Source of the DNA: Hyposmocoma kahamanoa
Taxonomy: Eukaryota > Arthropoda > Insecta > Lepidoptera > Cosmopterigidae
Length of the DNA stretch: 64,000 nucleotides
Reading direction: 5' to 3'
NCBI RefSeq assembly: GCF_003589595.1
Contig: NW_020653713.1
Coordinates: forward strand, 2,675,551 to 2,739,550
This document shows positions 53,550-64,000 of the stretch, piece after piece (position 1 is the stretch's first letter; each line of letters opens with the position of its first letter). The translations under genes and the position numbers were made by a program. The notes under the pieces were generated by a model. The model was not told where the DNA came from. It saw nothing but the letters and a program-made list of their open reading frames with translations, and did no database searches.

Positions 53550-54476
53550 ACTTATCAATATGTTTAATAAGCGCCAATTGGTTGATAAACATCCGTCATA
53601 TTATTAGAACAGTTCACAATTGATTGCGGCAATCAATACCAGATTGACAATCACGATGGCCTTAATTGATTCAAGGTCCTTACGACGTGATATATATCAA
53701 GCCATGTCATCTTTCTGACCTCAATGTTTTTGGGTCGTATTGTTCGGCAAATGGCAAAGGAAAACATTCCAAAGAAAACTGCACTTAATGTGTCAGGTAA
53801 TCACACAAATAATCTGGTTTAAAGCTAGCGCATCCTGTACAACCGATGCCCTAAAGTACCTGACCCCTGGCCGACCTTATGGCTCTGAGAGATTTCTTAC
53901 GCATTGAACAGAAACGTGTAAAATAATTTCAGCTTTATGGTTGAAATTTGCATTTATGTAATGTAATTAAGAGTCTATACAACCTCGAATGAAAAATATA
54001 TACTAAAATTGAGGACATAACTGATTACTATACGGTGTGAAAACTTACCTCAAAGTTTTATAAGAAAACTGTTTTATTTAGTAGGTACTTTACATATCCT
54101 AAAGATTTTTATAGCAACTGAACTAAATAGACAACGTGTTTATTTATTTATTTTAGGAAGGTTTACAGCTACAAGTTAAAGATGGTGTATAAAACTAAAC
54201 AATATAAAAAAAGCCTATTACAAACCTCCAAATTTGGATATCAAAATTACAAACCAATGAGTAATGCTGATCTTACTTACATTTTTATTGTTTAAAACAG
54301 TCATAAAAATAAATATTTTGTATATATTTCGATTGCCTATATATGTTACATATAGATCAATATCCATATGTATATACCTTACATCTATACGTATATTTAT
54401 CTATATGTATACGATATACATTTTTCAAAAGCGTACCGTATCAGTACCAGCTTTGTGCCTGATCGGTCCTTAGAGG
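53550..54476. other. unassigned DNA
   Basis: Nothing recognised. The part at 54280-54420 is AT-rich with repeated ATATAC/ATATGT motifs. Confidence 0.4.
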
Positions 54477-55190
54477 GAGCGATCGTAGTTACTTCAATCG
54501 GTCAACTGAACTAGGTCGGTCTTCTAGTTCATTTAGTTCAGCTAGTTCCTTAGTTAGTTCGTCTTGTCTTTGCTCGGACATTGAACAAACGCTCCAAACT
54601 AGTAATTTTATTCACATGAACTACTACGGACTTTTAGTATTATGAGGTCAAAATTACACTGTACTAAATATTTAAAAATACAATGTATGTGGAATTGGTA
54701 ATATTTGATTTTCCTTCATATTTTACAGGTTTAAAGACTGTCATTCTAACTAAATATCCTTTCTTTTACAAAATAAGAATTTTAGTTAGAATGGTGTGTT
54801 TAAAAATCAATATTTAGGTACAACTATTTCATATACTCGTACACGTAGGTTGATATCATACAGAGAACCTACCAAAAATATTACTTTTTATAATATAGAT
54901 ATGTATTAGAGACTTAGAACGAGCAGGCAACGTTCAATCGTGCATCCCACTCGAACTTGTACTAAAAGTAGTGAAAAATCGCTATTTGTCCCGCTCGCAA
55001 CGTTCCTACTGTATAAAAGACAGGTGAACTATCACCGCAGACAGTTCCTAGTTCGTACTGAACTAAAAAGAACGATGAACTATTAAAACCGTGCAACACG
55101 AACTAGTTCATTTCGGTCAGTGTAGGGAATATATTCCTAATAGTTCGTAGTTCATGAACTATACTATAGTTTTTCTTAACTATAGTTTTT
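54477..55190. repeat. region with clustered AGTTC/GAACT motifs
   Basis: TTCTAGTTCATTTAGTTCAG and CTAGTTCCTTAGTTAGTTC (54518-54560) and AGTTCGTAGTTCATGAACTA with ACTATAGTTTTT (55142-55190) bracket about 600 bp. An inverted pair CATTCTAACTAAA and TTTAGTTAGAATG lies at about 54741-54794. This could be one DNA transposon with degenerate, palindromic ends, but I see no transposase and no second copy. Confidence 0.4.
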
Positions 55191-55514
55191 CAAAACGTCA
55201 TACACCAATGATGCAATAAGGAAGTCATATCAAAATGAATTTTACGGATCACTGCTGAAAGGTTTACTTTATTTCACATTTTTTCTCACACATTCAGAAC
55301 CCAATAGACGGTTAGGGCATAGTAAAATAAGAGAATAATGGAAACTCCGTACAATGTAATAGCGGCTTGCATTAGTGTGTGCTATCGCCGCGCACTGTGT
55401 ACAGACGCACACATTCGAATAATAATGAAAGGCGCGTTGGTAAGACCAATGTTATGCAAGGCAAGTGCGTCGTGAGATTATGCGAATGTGTGCGTGGCGT
55501 GCGATGGGCGCGTA

Positions 55515-55800
55515 CACATAAAGTAGCTGTAGAACTCCTTGTGAAAGAGTTCGTCCAGGGAAGTACTGCCACCTTACCTATTTCTGCCGCCAAGCAGCAA
55601 TGTGTGCATTACTGCGTTTCGGTTTGAAAGGATAAGGGTGCTGGTGAAATTACAGGCACATGAGACTTGGCAACTTATGTCTCAGGGTGACGGGCGTCGT
55701 GGCAGTGCCCCTAAGATCTTTGCGATTTAAACCTTATGAGTGGCACTGCAGAAGCGTGACTTGTTCGTCCCGTTACTTGGTATTATGAAGAAAAAACACA
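55515..55800 (+). mobile_element. Rep-A copy with 35-bp internal deletion
   Basis: Full head (GTAGCTGTAGAACTCCTTG) and tail (CCGTTACTTGGTATTATGAA). In the second half GTGGCACTGCAG jumps directly to AAGCGTGACTTGTTCG, losing the ACTGTTATGGACAGGCGTG block. Confidence 0.87.
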
Positions 55801-56662
55801 TACAAGTCACGCTGCTATGGGTTACCATACTTGCTTTCATATTATGGTTAGGCGGTATCTTGGGGCGTCAAGTGTATTATGTGCACAAGAACAACGGAAT
55901 TCACTCCGTGCCTCTGTATTTAAACGGGAACCAAATTAGAAAAGTTCGTTCCCCATATTGGCTCATATAGTGCCCAAAGGCAAACATTAGGGCAATCAAA
56001 GTAGTCAAGTTATGAGTGTGTGTGTGCTCGTATGTGTATGTATATGTTTAGTGTGTGAGAGTCGGTAATTCCAATTTAATGTTCAGTTACAAAATTATTA
56101 AATTTAAATTTCAAAATATTTTCTATTTCAGTTATAATTTTGTGTAATTTATTGTATTCAATTTTGCACGGAGGAGGTATTCACTCGAAAATATGAGGCT
56201 ATAAATAACTTAATCTTGCAAATTATGGCAACATTAATATAGGTCTTGGAATTACAAAGGTCTCATTATTATTATACTTATATTTTTGCCATTTTGAAAT
56301 TCCTTTATACAGTCGAATAGCGGCAAATCAATATTCAGGTTTGTAATGACGTATATTAAGTTATTGGGTCTTCAATTGCGAAATACTACCTTTATAATAT
56401 CATACACAACCTTCTTATGTGATAGTATACAAAAAATGTAGTCTTAGTGAATTTAATTTCATGTGTTTTTGGTAGTAATTTATGTCTTCGTAATTTATAA
56501 ATTAGTTACATTACAAAATAAGCTTAATGTATGTGATCGGTGAGAATTTTGAAGCATGTGGACGTAAAATTTCTCACGTAAGTGTCATGTTGTTATAATT
56601 CTCATGAGAAATAAATATTTCTTAAACCTTCAAACAAATAACACAAATTTCATTAACTCGTT
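55801..56662. other. unassigned DNA
   Basis: TG-rich low-complexity sequence at about 56015-56060. No gene or family seen. Confidence 0.4.
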
Positions 56663-56752
56663 TCCCATAATTTGTTTCACTGAGAATCGAACCCGGAAAC
56701 TTTTTTTACTGTGCTCAAAGTACTAACCGTTGGGCCACTGGTGCGCGTAATA
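56663..56752 (-). mobile_element. tRNA-derived SINE head
   Basis: In the sense direction it reads CAGTGGCCCAACGGTTAGTA (A box) and CCGGGTTCGATTCTCAG (B box variant), with a run of A between. It belongs to the same broad class as Rep-S but lacks that body. Confidence 0.6.
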
Positions 56753-56999
56753 AGATTTTGAAACCACGATGCATATAAAATAGGTCGAATTGAATTCTAG
56801 AACTAGTTTTTCTCTTTTGTACTGCTTAATGTAATAATTTATTTTTTTATGTTTAACGGCTTGTTACACTTTCCTTTTCATTTGTTAGAGGCAGATCCGT
56901 ATCTCACATCGTCGACAAACCGAAATTGCCCAAAAAAAAAACACTCCACGGCCACCCTCCACGCATAGTCGGTAAAATAGACAAGTTTCCACGTACACT

Positions 57000-57180
57000 G
57001 AGTACTGCCATACCCATGTCAACCATATCCATAACCTGGTATCGAACTAGGGAATTTCCTGTATTATAAGTACCAGACTAACAAAATAATTCCTAAAAGT
57101 CATTTCTCAAATTAATCTCAACAGGAATCGAACTGGGAAATTCCGAATCTAGCGCGCATAACGCTTACCGCAAGGCCAAA
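57000..57180 (-). mobile_element. SINE with two tRNA-like B-box units
   Basis: In the sense direction the first unit is GCGGTAAGCGTTATGCGCGC with TTCCCAGTTCGATTCCTG. About 60 bp later comes TTCCCTAGTTCGATACCAGG, a second B-box-like block in a similar context. The downstream body (ATGGTTGACATGGGTATGGC) is unknown to me. Confidence 0.45.
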
Positions 57181-57655
57181 TATGTAAATAATGTCGTAAA
57201 AGGTTTTGTGTGCTGTAAATCATAATCAGAAGTACGACATTTTATTGCACCCCAGTTATGCCTATGAATTATTCTAACAAGTTTTGGTAGATCGTAAAGT
57301 AAGTATAACAAACTGAGGAAATATATCATTGTATAATATAATGCTCGCATTATTATTATAATAATGTACACAAGTTCCAGTAGAATGTAGAAAGCGATAA
57401 TGCTCTATGCGGCATATAACATTCGCCGGTTCTTGAACCTGAGTCCCTGATCGTGACCGACACGGCCCGCGAATAGCGTTTCTCCTTTTAACAAATTCAA
57501 AATTAAACTATTAGGGCATGGGTGAGGCGATAATCTTAAATTGATACTCGAAATGATAATCTTAATTTATTTCACTCGTACATACGTATACAAACACAAT
57601 TAATTGACAAACGTAAGTTCAAAAAAATTCAAGATAGTACAACATAGTAGCTTAG
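57181..57655. other. unassigned DNA
   Basis: Nothing recognised. Confidence 0.4.
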
Positions 57656-57966
57656 TTTAGTAGCTGTAGAGCTCCTTGTGAAAGAGTTAGTCCAGAGAAG
57701 TACTGCCACCATACCTATTTCTGCCGCCAAGCAGTAATGTGAGCATTACTGCGTTTCGGTTCTAAAGGGTAATGGTGCTGGTGGAATTACAGGCACATGG
57801 CACTTGTCAACTTATGTCTCAGTGTGACGGGCGCAGCGGCAGTGCCCCTCAGATCTTTATGGTTTAAAGCTCTGAGTGGCACTGCAACTGTTATGGACAG
57901 GCGTGTTGCTTACCATCAGGCGTACGACTTGTTCGTCGTTCCGTCACAGTATCACAAAAAAAAACA
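57656..57966 (+). mobile_element. Rep-A, full-length long-subfamily copy
   Basis: The best-preserved copy in the window, from TAGTAGCTGTAGAGCTCC to CAGTATCACAAAAAAAAAC. Hairpin 1 is perfect. Hairpin 2 pairs GCAGTGCCCCTCAGATCTTT with AAAGCTCTGAGTGGCACTGC, with only two mismatches in 20 bp. Confidence 0.9.
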
Positions 57967-58097
57967 TAAATCGCGCCCTTACTACAAAAACACCTTGATC
58001 TGAAAACTGACATCGTTTCAGGAAATAGGTTTCTATCGTGTTCTAGGAACTTAAAATTGGTCGGTAACATGTTTATGCTTAATTAGCAAAACTAAAT
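57967..58097 (+). repeat. 3' extension shared with the Rep-A copy at 34.3 kb
   Basis: About 130 bp (TAAATCGCGCCCTTACTAC to GCTTAATTAGCAAAACTA) parallel to 34593-34721 with few differences. The similarity stops after AACTA in both places. Confidence 0.88.
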
Positions 58098-58924
58098 TTC
58101 ACATACATATTCAAAATAACTTACACACTTTTTTCTACATATTTTTTTTATTTCACAATGTGTTCACATTTTAGGACTTTTATTTGATAAAACACTTTCG
58201 ACGTATAATCACATGTGATATAATAATATATCAATATAATATTTTTTATTAATTAATTTTATTTTAAAATTTACTTTTAACAAAACAAAGTGCATGGACC
58301 TATACAGATTATTTGCACATTGTGCAGTCGTTACACACACGATATAAAAATTAGAATAATAAATATGTAGGTAATATAACACGAAATAGAGTTACGAAAT
58401 AAAGTTGAAATTCGAAGAACCAACCCTGACTGACATTAGATAAAAACTAATAGTAAAACAAGAATTCGAATTTATTAAAACTACATTTTAGTTCAGCAAG
58501 CGTAACGGATGTAATCTTATCTCATTTTACCAATGTACAATTAAATTATTTCTCGGCAATTATGTAGAAAAAATAAATAGGAATTATTAAAGATAGCATC
58601 TGCAGTAAAAAAAAAGAAAAAATAGTATAACCCTCGCGTGTTGAAGTAGGTTGATGGATTTTATTTATTCGAGCGTTAAAAAATTCCTGCTTGTAACGTC
58701 ACGCGAGCTGTGCGACCCTTTATTACTTCGCCAAGCTTTATTTTAAACGAATCCATTTAATGGAATATTGTCCTTTAAAAAAAGTACTTTTTAAGTGTTT
58801 ATTTCATAACGTTAATTTACAAAAATTATGAATAATTTAGACTCTGTTTTTGAGACCCTAATTCAATTGAAGAGATTTTATAACGCACGTGTTTGTACAC
58901 AGCACGTTTATGAAACAAAATACT
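58098..58924. other. unassigned AT-rich DNA
   Basis: Nothing recognised. Confidence 0.45.
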
Positions 58925-59095
58925 ACATCATGACAAAGGTGGTCTTAACTGTTTACATTGTAGGCGCTGAATATTTTGGAAACTACTTTTTCTGAATTGG
59001 TTCTGGATTTTCTGGGAAGTAACTCAGAGTGAATTCCGTTGCTCTGGTATAGTGCAGGGAGTTCCCTAGTTTGAGGTCAAGCAATTAGTGTAAAA
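58925..59095 (+). mobile_element. Rep-S SINE, decayed copy
   Basis: GTCTTAACTGTTTACATTGTAG and GGCGCTGAATATTTTGGAAAC match the head of the SINE at 32705, but the T-arm with the B box has been lost. TTTTTCTGAATTGGTTCTGG matches the start of its body. The end is A-rich. Confidence 0.5.
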
Positions 59096-59714
59096 ATAAA
59101 AAAAATCTAAATATATGTATTTTACTGGTAAGAAAATTACGTTACAAATCGTCATATTCATTAAACGGTACCTTTTTGTATACCTACCTTGTTGTAGTAT
59201 ACTACGTTTTGTGTTTCTCACTTAACTGTTGCTACGCGTCAGAAAATGTGCAATATAAGTAGTGAATAGGCAGGTTTGAGCGCGCATTTAGTGTGCAAAT
59301 GTATAGAAGATAGGTCTAATAACACGTCTGTAGTGATTCCAAGACTGGATCGACTAAGACTTTGTAACGATGGGGCACTAAAGGTATGGTCCCATACAAA
59401 AAATACACATTTTATTTCTTTCCTACTTATAATATTAGGTTTATGGCAAAATGTGATATGACAATATTTAATTAGGACAATAGGATCTCTCGATTGGCAT
59501 TCTTTTTAGGGAGGTATCGTGAAAAATATCCTAAGTCTGCAAATATCGCTGATCCGACCCTCTGTGTCCAAAGTTAAGATAAACATAGTGTACCTGCCTG
59601 TCCCCAATTACGTCAATTTTTAATGTACTTAAGTGATTTCTCGAATCCCGAATAGGTCCAGGACCCAAAAAATATTGTCGTAAGACAGTCTCCATTTCTT
59701 GTCTATGTTCCTCG
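59096..59714. other. unassigned DNA
   Basis: Nothing recognised. The frame at 59276-59461 has no motif. Confidence 0.4.
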
Positions 59715-59975
59715 GAGTTTAGGTAAAACGGAGATTAGGTTTGGTGGCGCCGACCGCCGCGGAGTCATACCGTAGACCCACGGCACGACTGCTGACCATT
59801 CGGCGTGACCAACTCAAATCGTACATTAGTAGACGTCGTAAAGTAACGTAACGACGTAACGTCGCGGTGCGTGTGTAAACAAAATGCAAGGGCGCAACAG
59901 TTGTGACCGACAACACCGGCGCCGCAGTTGATGTTGCCGCTGTTGTTACGGCGCCGTGTGCAATCAACCTAATGT
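59715..59975. other. CpG-rich patch
   Basis: Strikingly richer in CG than the flanks. GGCGCCG occurs three times, and GTAACGTAACGACGTAACGTCG forms short internal repeats. A minus-strand frame crosses it but consists largely of A, T and V and has no motif. It may be a CpG-dense regulatory element or a fragment of an unknown repeat. Confidence 0.4.
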
Positions 59976-60295
59976 AAATGGATATTTGTTCACATTTATG
60001 ATAATAATTCACAACTAATTTAATGGTGATGACAGGTTGTATAGAAGTTAACATGTAACAAAATAATTATAGTTTCACTGTATCTAAACATTAGGCATAC
60101 AAACACATTGAAGGTACATATATTATTATATATTTACTCGCATGTTCACAATATCATATACAATACTTCTTTTTTTTTAATTTGCAGAAGCGGGAAATAA
60201 CAACTACTACTAACTATTACATACTAATTAGCTATGCTACTCGTACATGCAATAAATTTTTGTTTCACGATAGTTTCAGAACTTAGTAGATGTTG

Positions 60296-60471
60296 AGTAG
60301 CAGTAGAACTCCCTGTAAAAGAGTTCATCGAGGCAGGTACTGCCATCTTATCTATTTTTACCGCTAAGTGGTAATGTGACCGTCACAACAACGTCCCGGT
60401 TTTAAAGAGTAAGGGTGCTAGTGAAGTTACAGGCACATGGGACTTGTCAACTTATGTCTCAGGGTGACGCA
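60296..60471 (+). mobile_element. Rep-A copy, 3' truncated
   Basis: Complete head (GTAGCAGTAGAACTCCCTG) to CTTATGTCTCAGGGTGACG, where it stops abruptly. No A-tail. The first hairpin is destroyed by substitutions. Confidence 0.85.
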
Positions 60472-61034
60472 CGAAAATTGTTGAATATAGACAGGAATGA
60501 TTTCACAGTATAAGCAACGCCTTTTAAATGAATGAACGTGACTTTGTGATGTCGACAGCCAGTTTGTATGGCGTGTAACTGTAGCACAATATACGAAAAC
60601 AACGTAACCCTTTTCGTAGAAGATAATTAAGCCGTTTCGCCGCTAAGTAAACACAGAGAAGCGTGTTGTTTTGTTTGTGTACGTACTCGTATATGAGCTA
60701 ACTATCTCTCGTGTTATTGTATTTAACACGCCGTGAAGCTCCCCAATCCCACGAGTGCCGTGAACTTCAGCAAACAAGCAAGCTGCATAATACACAGAGT
60801 TTGAAAGGACCAGTATATTTGTAGTTTTGTGACACGATAATAGCGCTTTGGTGTTTTTGTGTGGTCGGCATAGGAAACTAAGTTCGTAACTTGAGTACGT
60901 TGTTTTTGTTGCCACTTGTAATTACGGATGGGAGGAATTAACAAGCGTTGTCATGTTGACAGTTAAAACCAAATATTAAATCCTACTGCACTTATTAAAT
61001 GACGCTACAAAATTGTACTTCAGAATTTGAAAAC
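60472..61034. other. unassigned DNA
   Basis: The two overlapping minus-strand frames at 60944-60643 have no recognised motif. Nothing else seen. Confidence 0.4.
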
Positions 61035-61140
61035 TTGGGCGGTTCAACGGGGAGTAATTCGGGCGCTAGATGAGAAGGTTAGTGGTTCAATTCCAGGTAG
61101 GACCAATTTTGGAAAAGAATTAATCTAAATTGTTTCTGGT
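61035..61140 (+). mobile_element. Rep-S SINE
   Basis: GGGCGGTTCAACGGGGAG (head, worn), GAAGGTTAGTGGTTCAATTCC (B-box variant GGTTCAATTCC), then GTAGGACCAATTTTGG and AATCTAAATTGTTTCTGG. Colinear with 32705-32820. Confidence 0.65.
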
Positions 61141-61515
61141 ATCATGACTGTGGCGTTACAGTACATTAACGCAAATATTTTGTACGCGCTTAAAAATATA
61201 CATAATTTCATTAAGTAAGAAGATATACATGATTTCGTTTAACTTAGGTAAACGATTCGTTTATGGGGAACGGTATACGTTTTTACAATAAGATTCCGGA
61301 GAATATATTAAGATTGTCATTTCCTAAGTTTAAAACTTACATTAAAAGTATTTTAATTGATTCCATTACGTTATTTATTTGAAAAGAGCGATCCCAAGAG
61401 TTTCTTCCTCGTTCTTCTCAGGGAGGTCAGCGCAGTGAACGAGCAGTAGCTTAAAAAAATGAAGTTTTCAAGAGTAAGAATTTTACCTACGGAATAAATG
61501 ATTATTTGACTTTGA
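61141..61515 (+). pseudogene. jockey-like LINE (LINE-D) C-terminus and 3' end
   Basis: From about 61249 the frame reads NDSFMGNGIRFYNKIPENIL and RLSFPKFKTYIKSILI, nearly the same as 31880-32000. The 3' part has GAGTTTCTTCCTCGTTC, GTGAACGAGCAGTAGCTTAA and GGAATAAATGATTATTTG with a TTTGACATTGAC tail (61497-61513). No reverse-transcriptase core. Confidence 0.78.
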
Positions 61516-62362
61516 CATTGACTCTGGTCTGGGTGTTTTAAATATTATCCCGAGGCGAATATCGTTGCTCTGATGGATATTGTATAGGAAATTTTCTTCT
61601 TTTTTTAACCAGGTAATTGTTGTGGTTATGGTGCAGATTATTGGAATTATTAATACGAATAAATAGTAAAGTAAAAAGTAAAATTTTTGAAAAGTCAAAC
61701 CTGCCATTACTACAATCTGTTTAGCCGCTCACGCGATGCGCTCCTCCTACCGCAAAATGGCGGCTATTTGGTTTCGCAAATTAGAAAAGGATTCAGTTTA
61801 AATACAAGTTTTTATAAATAAAAATTATTATTCTGCATTGCTAAATAAATACCATCCGTACTACCAACAAAAACATCTCAAATAAAATGCAGTAATACAC
61901 CGCAAATCCTGCACTTAAAAAGCACTAATGAAATTTTTGGTGTACTTGGATAAATATGATAATATTCCGTTTGAGTGATTCTAACGTTTACCAAGAAATT
62001 ACTCCTTAAAGTATAGTTTATAAACATTTATATTCAGGGTAAACTTAAAAAACGCTACTTACGGTATGTTTTCAATAAATAAACACCGAAATCACCAGCC
62101 CAAACAATAACACACACGATTGTCGTGACGTATTTTTGAAGTTGTTTATTTTTTTTAAATGACAGACCCAAGGATTAAAAACTTTATGGTTTGCTAGAGC
62201 AGTTACCGAAATAGCCATTAATATTAGTTCTTTTACCTGTTTGGACCAAAGGGTTATAAACTTCGATATCCGATAAATCGGTATAAAATCATCACCGGCA
62301 CCTCTAGGTGTGGTATGCGTCTACGGCTGCATGTATCGCGTGAGCGGATAAATGAAGATTTT
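61516..62362. other. unassigned DNA
   Basis: A short GC patch with CGCAAAATGGCGGCTATTTG lies at 61751-61770. Otherwise nothing recognised. Confidence 0.4.
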
Positions 62363-62575
62363 TTTAGTAGCGGTAGTGAAAAAGTATGTCCAGGGAAGTA
62401 CTGCCACTTTACCTAATTCCGCCGACAAGCAGTAATGTGAGCATTACTGTGTTCTGATTTTGAAGGGTAAGGATGCTGGTGAAATCACAGGCACATGGAA
62501 CTTATGTCTCAGTATGGTGGGCGCAGTGGCAGTACCCGTCAAATCTTCGTTTTCAACTTGGTATTATAAAAAAAA
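62363..62575 (+). mobile_element. Rep-A copy with deletion of the distal hairpin
   Basis: It runs from TAGTAGCGGTAGTGAAAAAG to GTCAAATCTTCG and then jumps to ACTTGGTATTATAAAAAAAA. Hairpin 1 is perfect. The 5' half of hairpin 2 remains without its partner. Confidence 0.85.
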
Positions 62576-63134
62576 TCCAGTTTATACCTCTGACGACACT
62601 CGACATTTTGTTAAGTTTGTGAAGGAAATACAAAGCTTACTGTATAAAAGTAGTATGCTGTGCCTAAGCAGCCATTTTGTTTGTGTTCGACGCACAGAGA
62701 ATCGCAAGGAAGTATTCGGTACGCGACGAGGCGGGCGTTTGTTTGACGAACGACACACTGTCGAACGACGACGGGCGCAAACTGTGCTGTTTACCCTGCC
62801 GGCTGTTTGTTAGGTTGCATTTTTAGATTGAATGTCTTCGTAGTCACGAGCACATCACTCTTAACTTTGAATTGGTCTTAAAACAAGCGGCATAGAGTTG
62901 AAATTTGAATTTTATTCTCATGCTTGATGTGTTTCTGACGCTGTACAATTTGGTAATGGTAGAGAAATGTGAACAGCTGATATTTAATTATAGGGTGATT
63001 ATTTCTATAGTTAAGGCAAACAAAAGCTACTCTATTAATACATCAATTCGAGAGTACACAATACAATGGACTATACCATTCAGTGCAGACTTTCGTAATG
63101 AAAATAAAGTTTCTGTTGTTTATAAAAAATAATT
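62576..63134. other. unassigned DNA
   Basis: A CG-containing patch at 62655-62815 includes AAGCAGCCATTTTGTTTG and several ACGAACGAC/CGAACGACG motifs. The frame crossing it (to 62813) begins in Rep-A and has no domain. Confidence 0.35.
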
Positions 63135-63430
63135 GCGCATTTCATCTCTATCTCACCTGATGGAAAGTGACGATGAGGTCGACAATTTAGCATGCACACC
63201 TAAATAATGCCTATATACTCTCGTCTTGAAAAGGTCTAAGTTATAGTTCGTTCGTCCGTTCGGGGAATAAGTCCGCAGGTAGGGAATTCCACTCTCTAAC
63301 AGGAATCCTGGGAATATCCACAACATAGGGGTGGAACCCCAGCCCACGTCCAGTCCCCCATCGCACACTTTCCGTGATATATCCTGCAGAATACCGATAA
63401 GCAGGCAATTTTACGGCGGTTTTCAAGGCT
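63135..63430 (-). pseudogene. non-LTR retrotransposon C-terminus, minus strand
   Basis: The sense frame from 63426 reads LGFHPYVVDIPRIPVREWNS and then LPADLFPE. After a frameshift the next frame reads YNLDLFKTRVYRHYLGVHA and ends SSSLSIR near 63153. It is the same C-terminal architecture as 17628-17800. A frameshift and the missing reverse-transcriptase core make it dead. The DNA also matches the split copy at 43394-44220. Confidence 0.8.
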
Positions 63431-63636
63431 CTGCAGATTCGCCTCCACTAACTCCGGCCTCCTTGCCATGCTACATAGATCTAAGAATAATAATGACGAG
63501 ACTTGACAAAATCCGTAACGAATACTTTCGTGCCAGCTTCGTTGTAAGCGACATCGTTAACAAGTTTCAAGAGAGTAGGCTGAGGTCTCAGGAGTCCAGA
63601 AAATGGGGGGAACAGATTAGAGCATAATATTGAAAT

Positions 63637-63772
63637 TCGTATTGATATTCAATTATTTTTTGTGAAATTACTCCACTAGTTTGTTATGATTATTAATACA
63701 AAGATCGAGCACTTACAAAAATTCCTTCGATCCGGCCGGATGCGAACCGACGTCTTCTAGCAAACCGTGTCA
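63637..63772 (-). mobile_element. Rep-H composite retroposon, truncated in the tRNA-like core
   Basis: The inverse tail (TTGATATTCAATTATTTTTT, ATTACTCCACTAGTTTGTTA) is followed by CGGCCGGATGCGAACCGACG and ACCGTGTCAGA, where the copy stops. The A-box side is absent. Confidence 0.78.
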
Positions 63773-64000
63773 GAATAGAATAGAATTATTTATTTCGGAC
63801 CATGATCCATAATAATGTTAGTAATACAGTAAATTTTTCTTACGTGCTATGGTTAGTAGAATACAAAATTACTTAATTGTAGTGAAAAGTGAGTCTAGAC
63901 CACTACCCTACGCACGTGTAGTTGCACCCAATGTAGTTGGTAGGGGCAATCCAGCCTGTTGGCAACAACGGCTAGGACACTATTAGCGCTGCCGCGCACA
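63773..64000 (-). mobile_element. probable retroelement 3' end, runs off the window
   Basis: On the minus strand the sequence ends GAAATAAATAATTCTATTCTAT, an AATAAA-like signal with a short simple-repeat tail as in LINE ends. Upstream (63900-64000) it is more GC-rich, as expected for a LINE body. The family is not recognised and the rest is outside the window. Confidence 0.35.

Noticed and set aside
55012..55045. Core promoter (TATAAAAG followed about 30 bp on by a possible start)
   Set aside because: A single TATA-like word in AT-rich DNA next to a repeat region; no gene follows.
59719..60054. 111-residue open frame, minus strand
   Set aside because: Composition is dominated by A, T, V and R from CG-rich low-complexity DNA; no motif.
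61751..61775. YY1/Pho-like motif AAAATGGCGGC as promoter evidence
   Set aside because: A short motif that occurs by chance; no transcript or exon evidence nearby.

Overview
The window looks like gene-free, repeat-rich DNA from a lepidopteran insect (moth or butterfly). It is AT-rich by eye. It is packed with short A-tailed retroposons, tRNA-derived SINEs, 5'-truncated non-LTR retrotransposons whose decayed ends read like reverse-transcriptase C-termini (for example an HPYVVDIP-type motif), a Penelope-like GIY-YIG remnant, and several families of foldback miniature DNA elements. The lepidopteran assignment is an inference from the style of these repeats. I found no intact host protein-coding gene, no convincing functional tRNA or rRNA gene, and no CRISPR array or prokaryotic feature. 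Every protein-like signal I recognise comes from a transposable element, and all of those are broken. The window is most simply a large intergenic region or intron.

Layout. 0-5 kb: Penelope-like C-terminus, two copies of a foldback element (Rep-B), four copies of the dominant ~300 bp A-tailed repeat (Rep-A) and LINE tails. 5-14.7 kb: mostly unique sequence with scattered SINE and LINE ends. 14.7-21.1 kb: LINE 3' ends, an 8-bp-target-duplication (hAT-type) miniature element, SINEs and Rep-A copies. 21-27 kb: AT-rich DNA with an RTE-like LINE end and fragments of a dispersed repeat with ACCGAC-type ends (Rep-F). 27.5-28 kb: two different foldback elements side by side. 28-30.7 kb: a repeat-poor island. 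30.7-37.5 kb: dense Rep-A, LINE and SINE debris, including a LINE inserted inside a foldback element and one retroelement with a perfect 15-bp target-site duplication. 38.2-39.24 kb: a DNA transposon relic with arms of about 300 bp in inverted orientation. 40-44.2 kb: Rep-A fragments and a LINE nested in another LINE. 44.2-45.9 kb: a second repeat-poor, CpG-richer island. 45.9-64 kb: more Rep-A, a composite tRNA-like retroposon family (Rep-H), foldback elements, and LINE and SINE ends.

No set of genes here works together as a pathway. What can be read is a history of insertions: Rep-A was hit by a palindromic element (49.75-49.91 kb), a foldback element by a LINE (33.6-34.2 kb), and a LINE by another LINE (43.4-44.2 kb). 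The most unusual observations are the Rep-A family with two recurring internal hairpins and a longer subfamily, the Rep-H composite with an antisense tRNA-like core and a 13-bp target duplication, and the transposon relic with inverted duplicated arms. Family labels (Rep-A to Rep-J) are mine. All alignments were made by eye; no similarity search was run.
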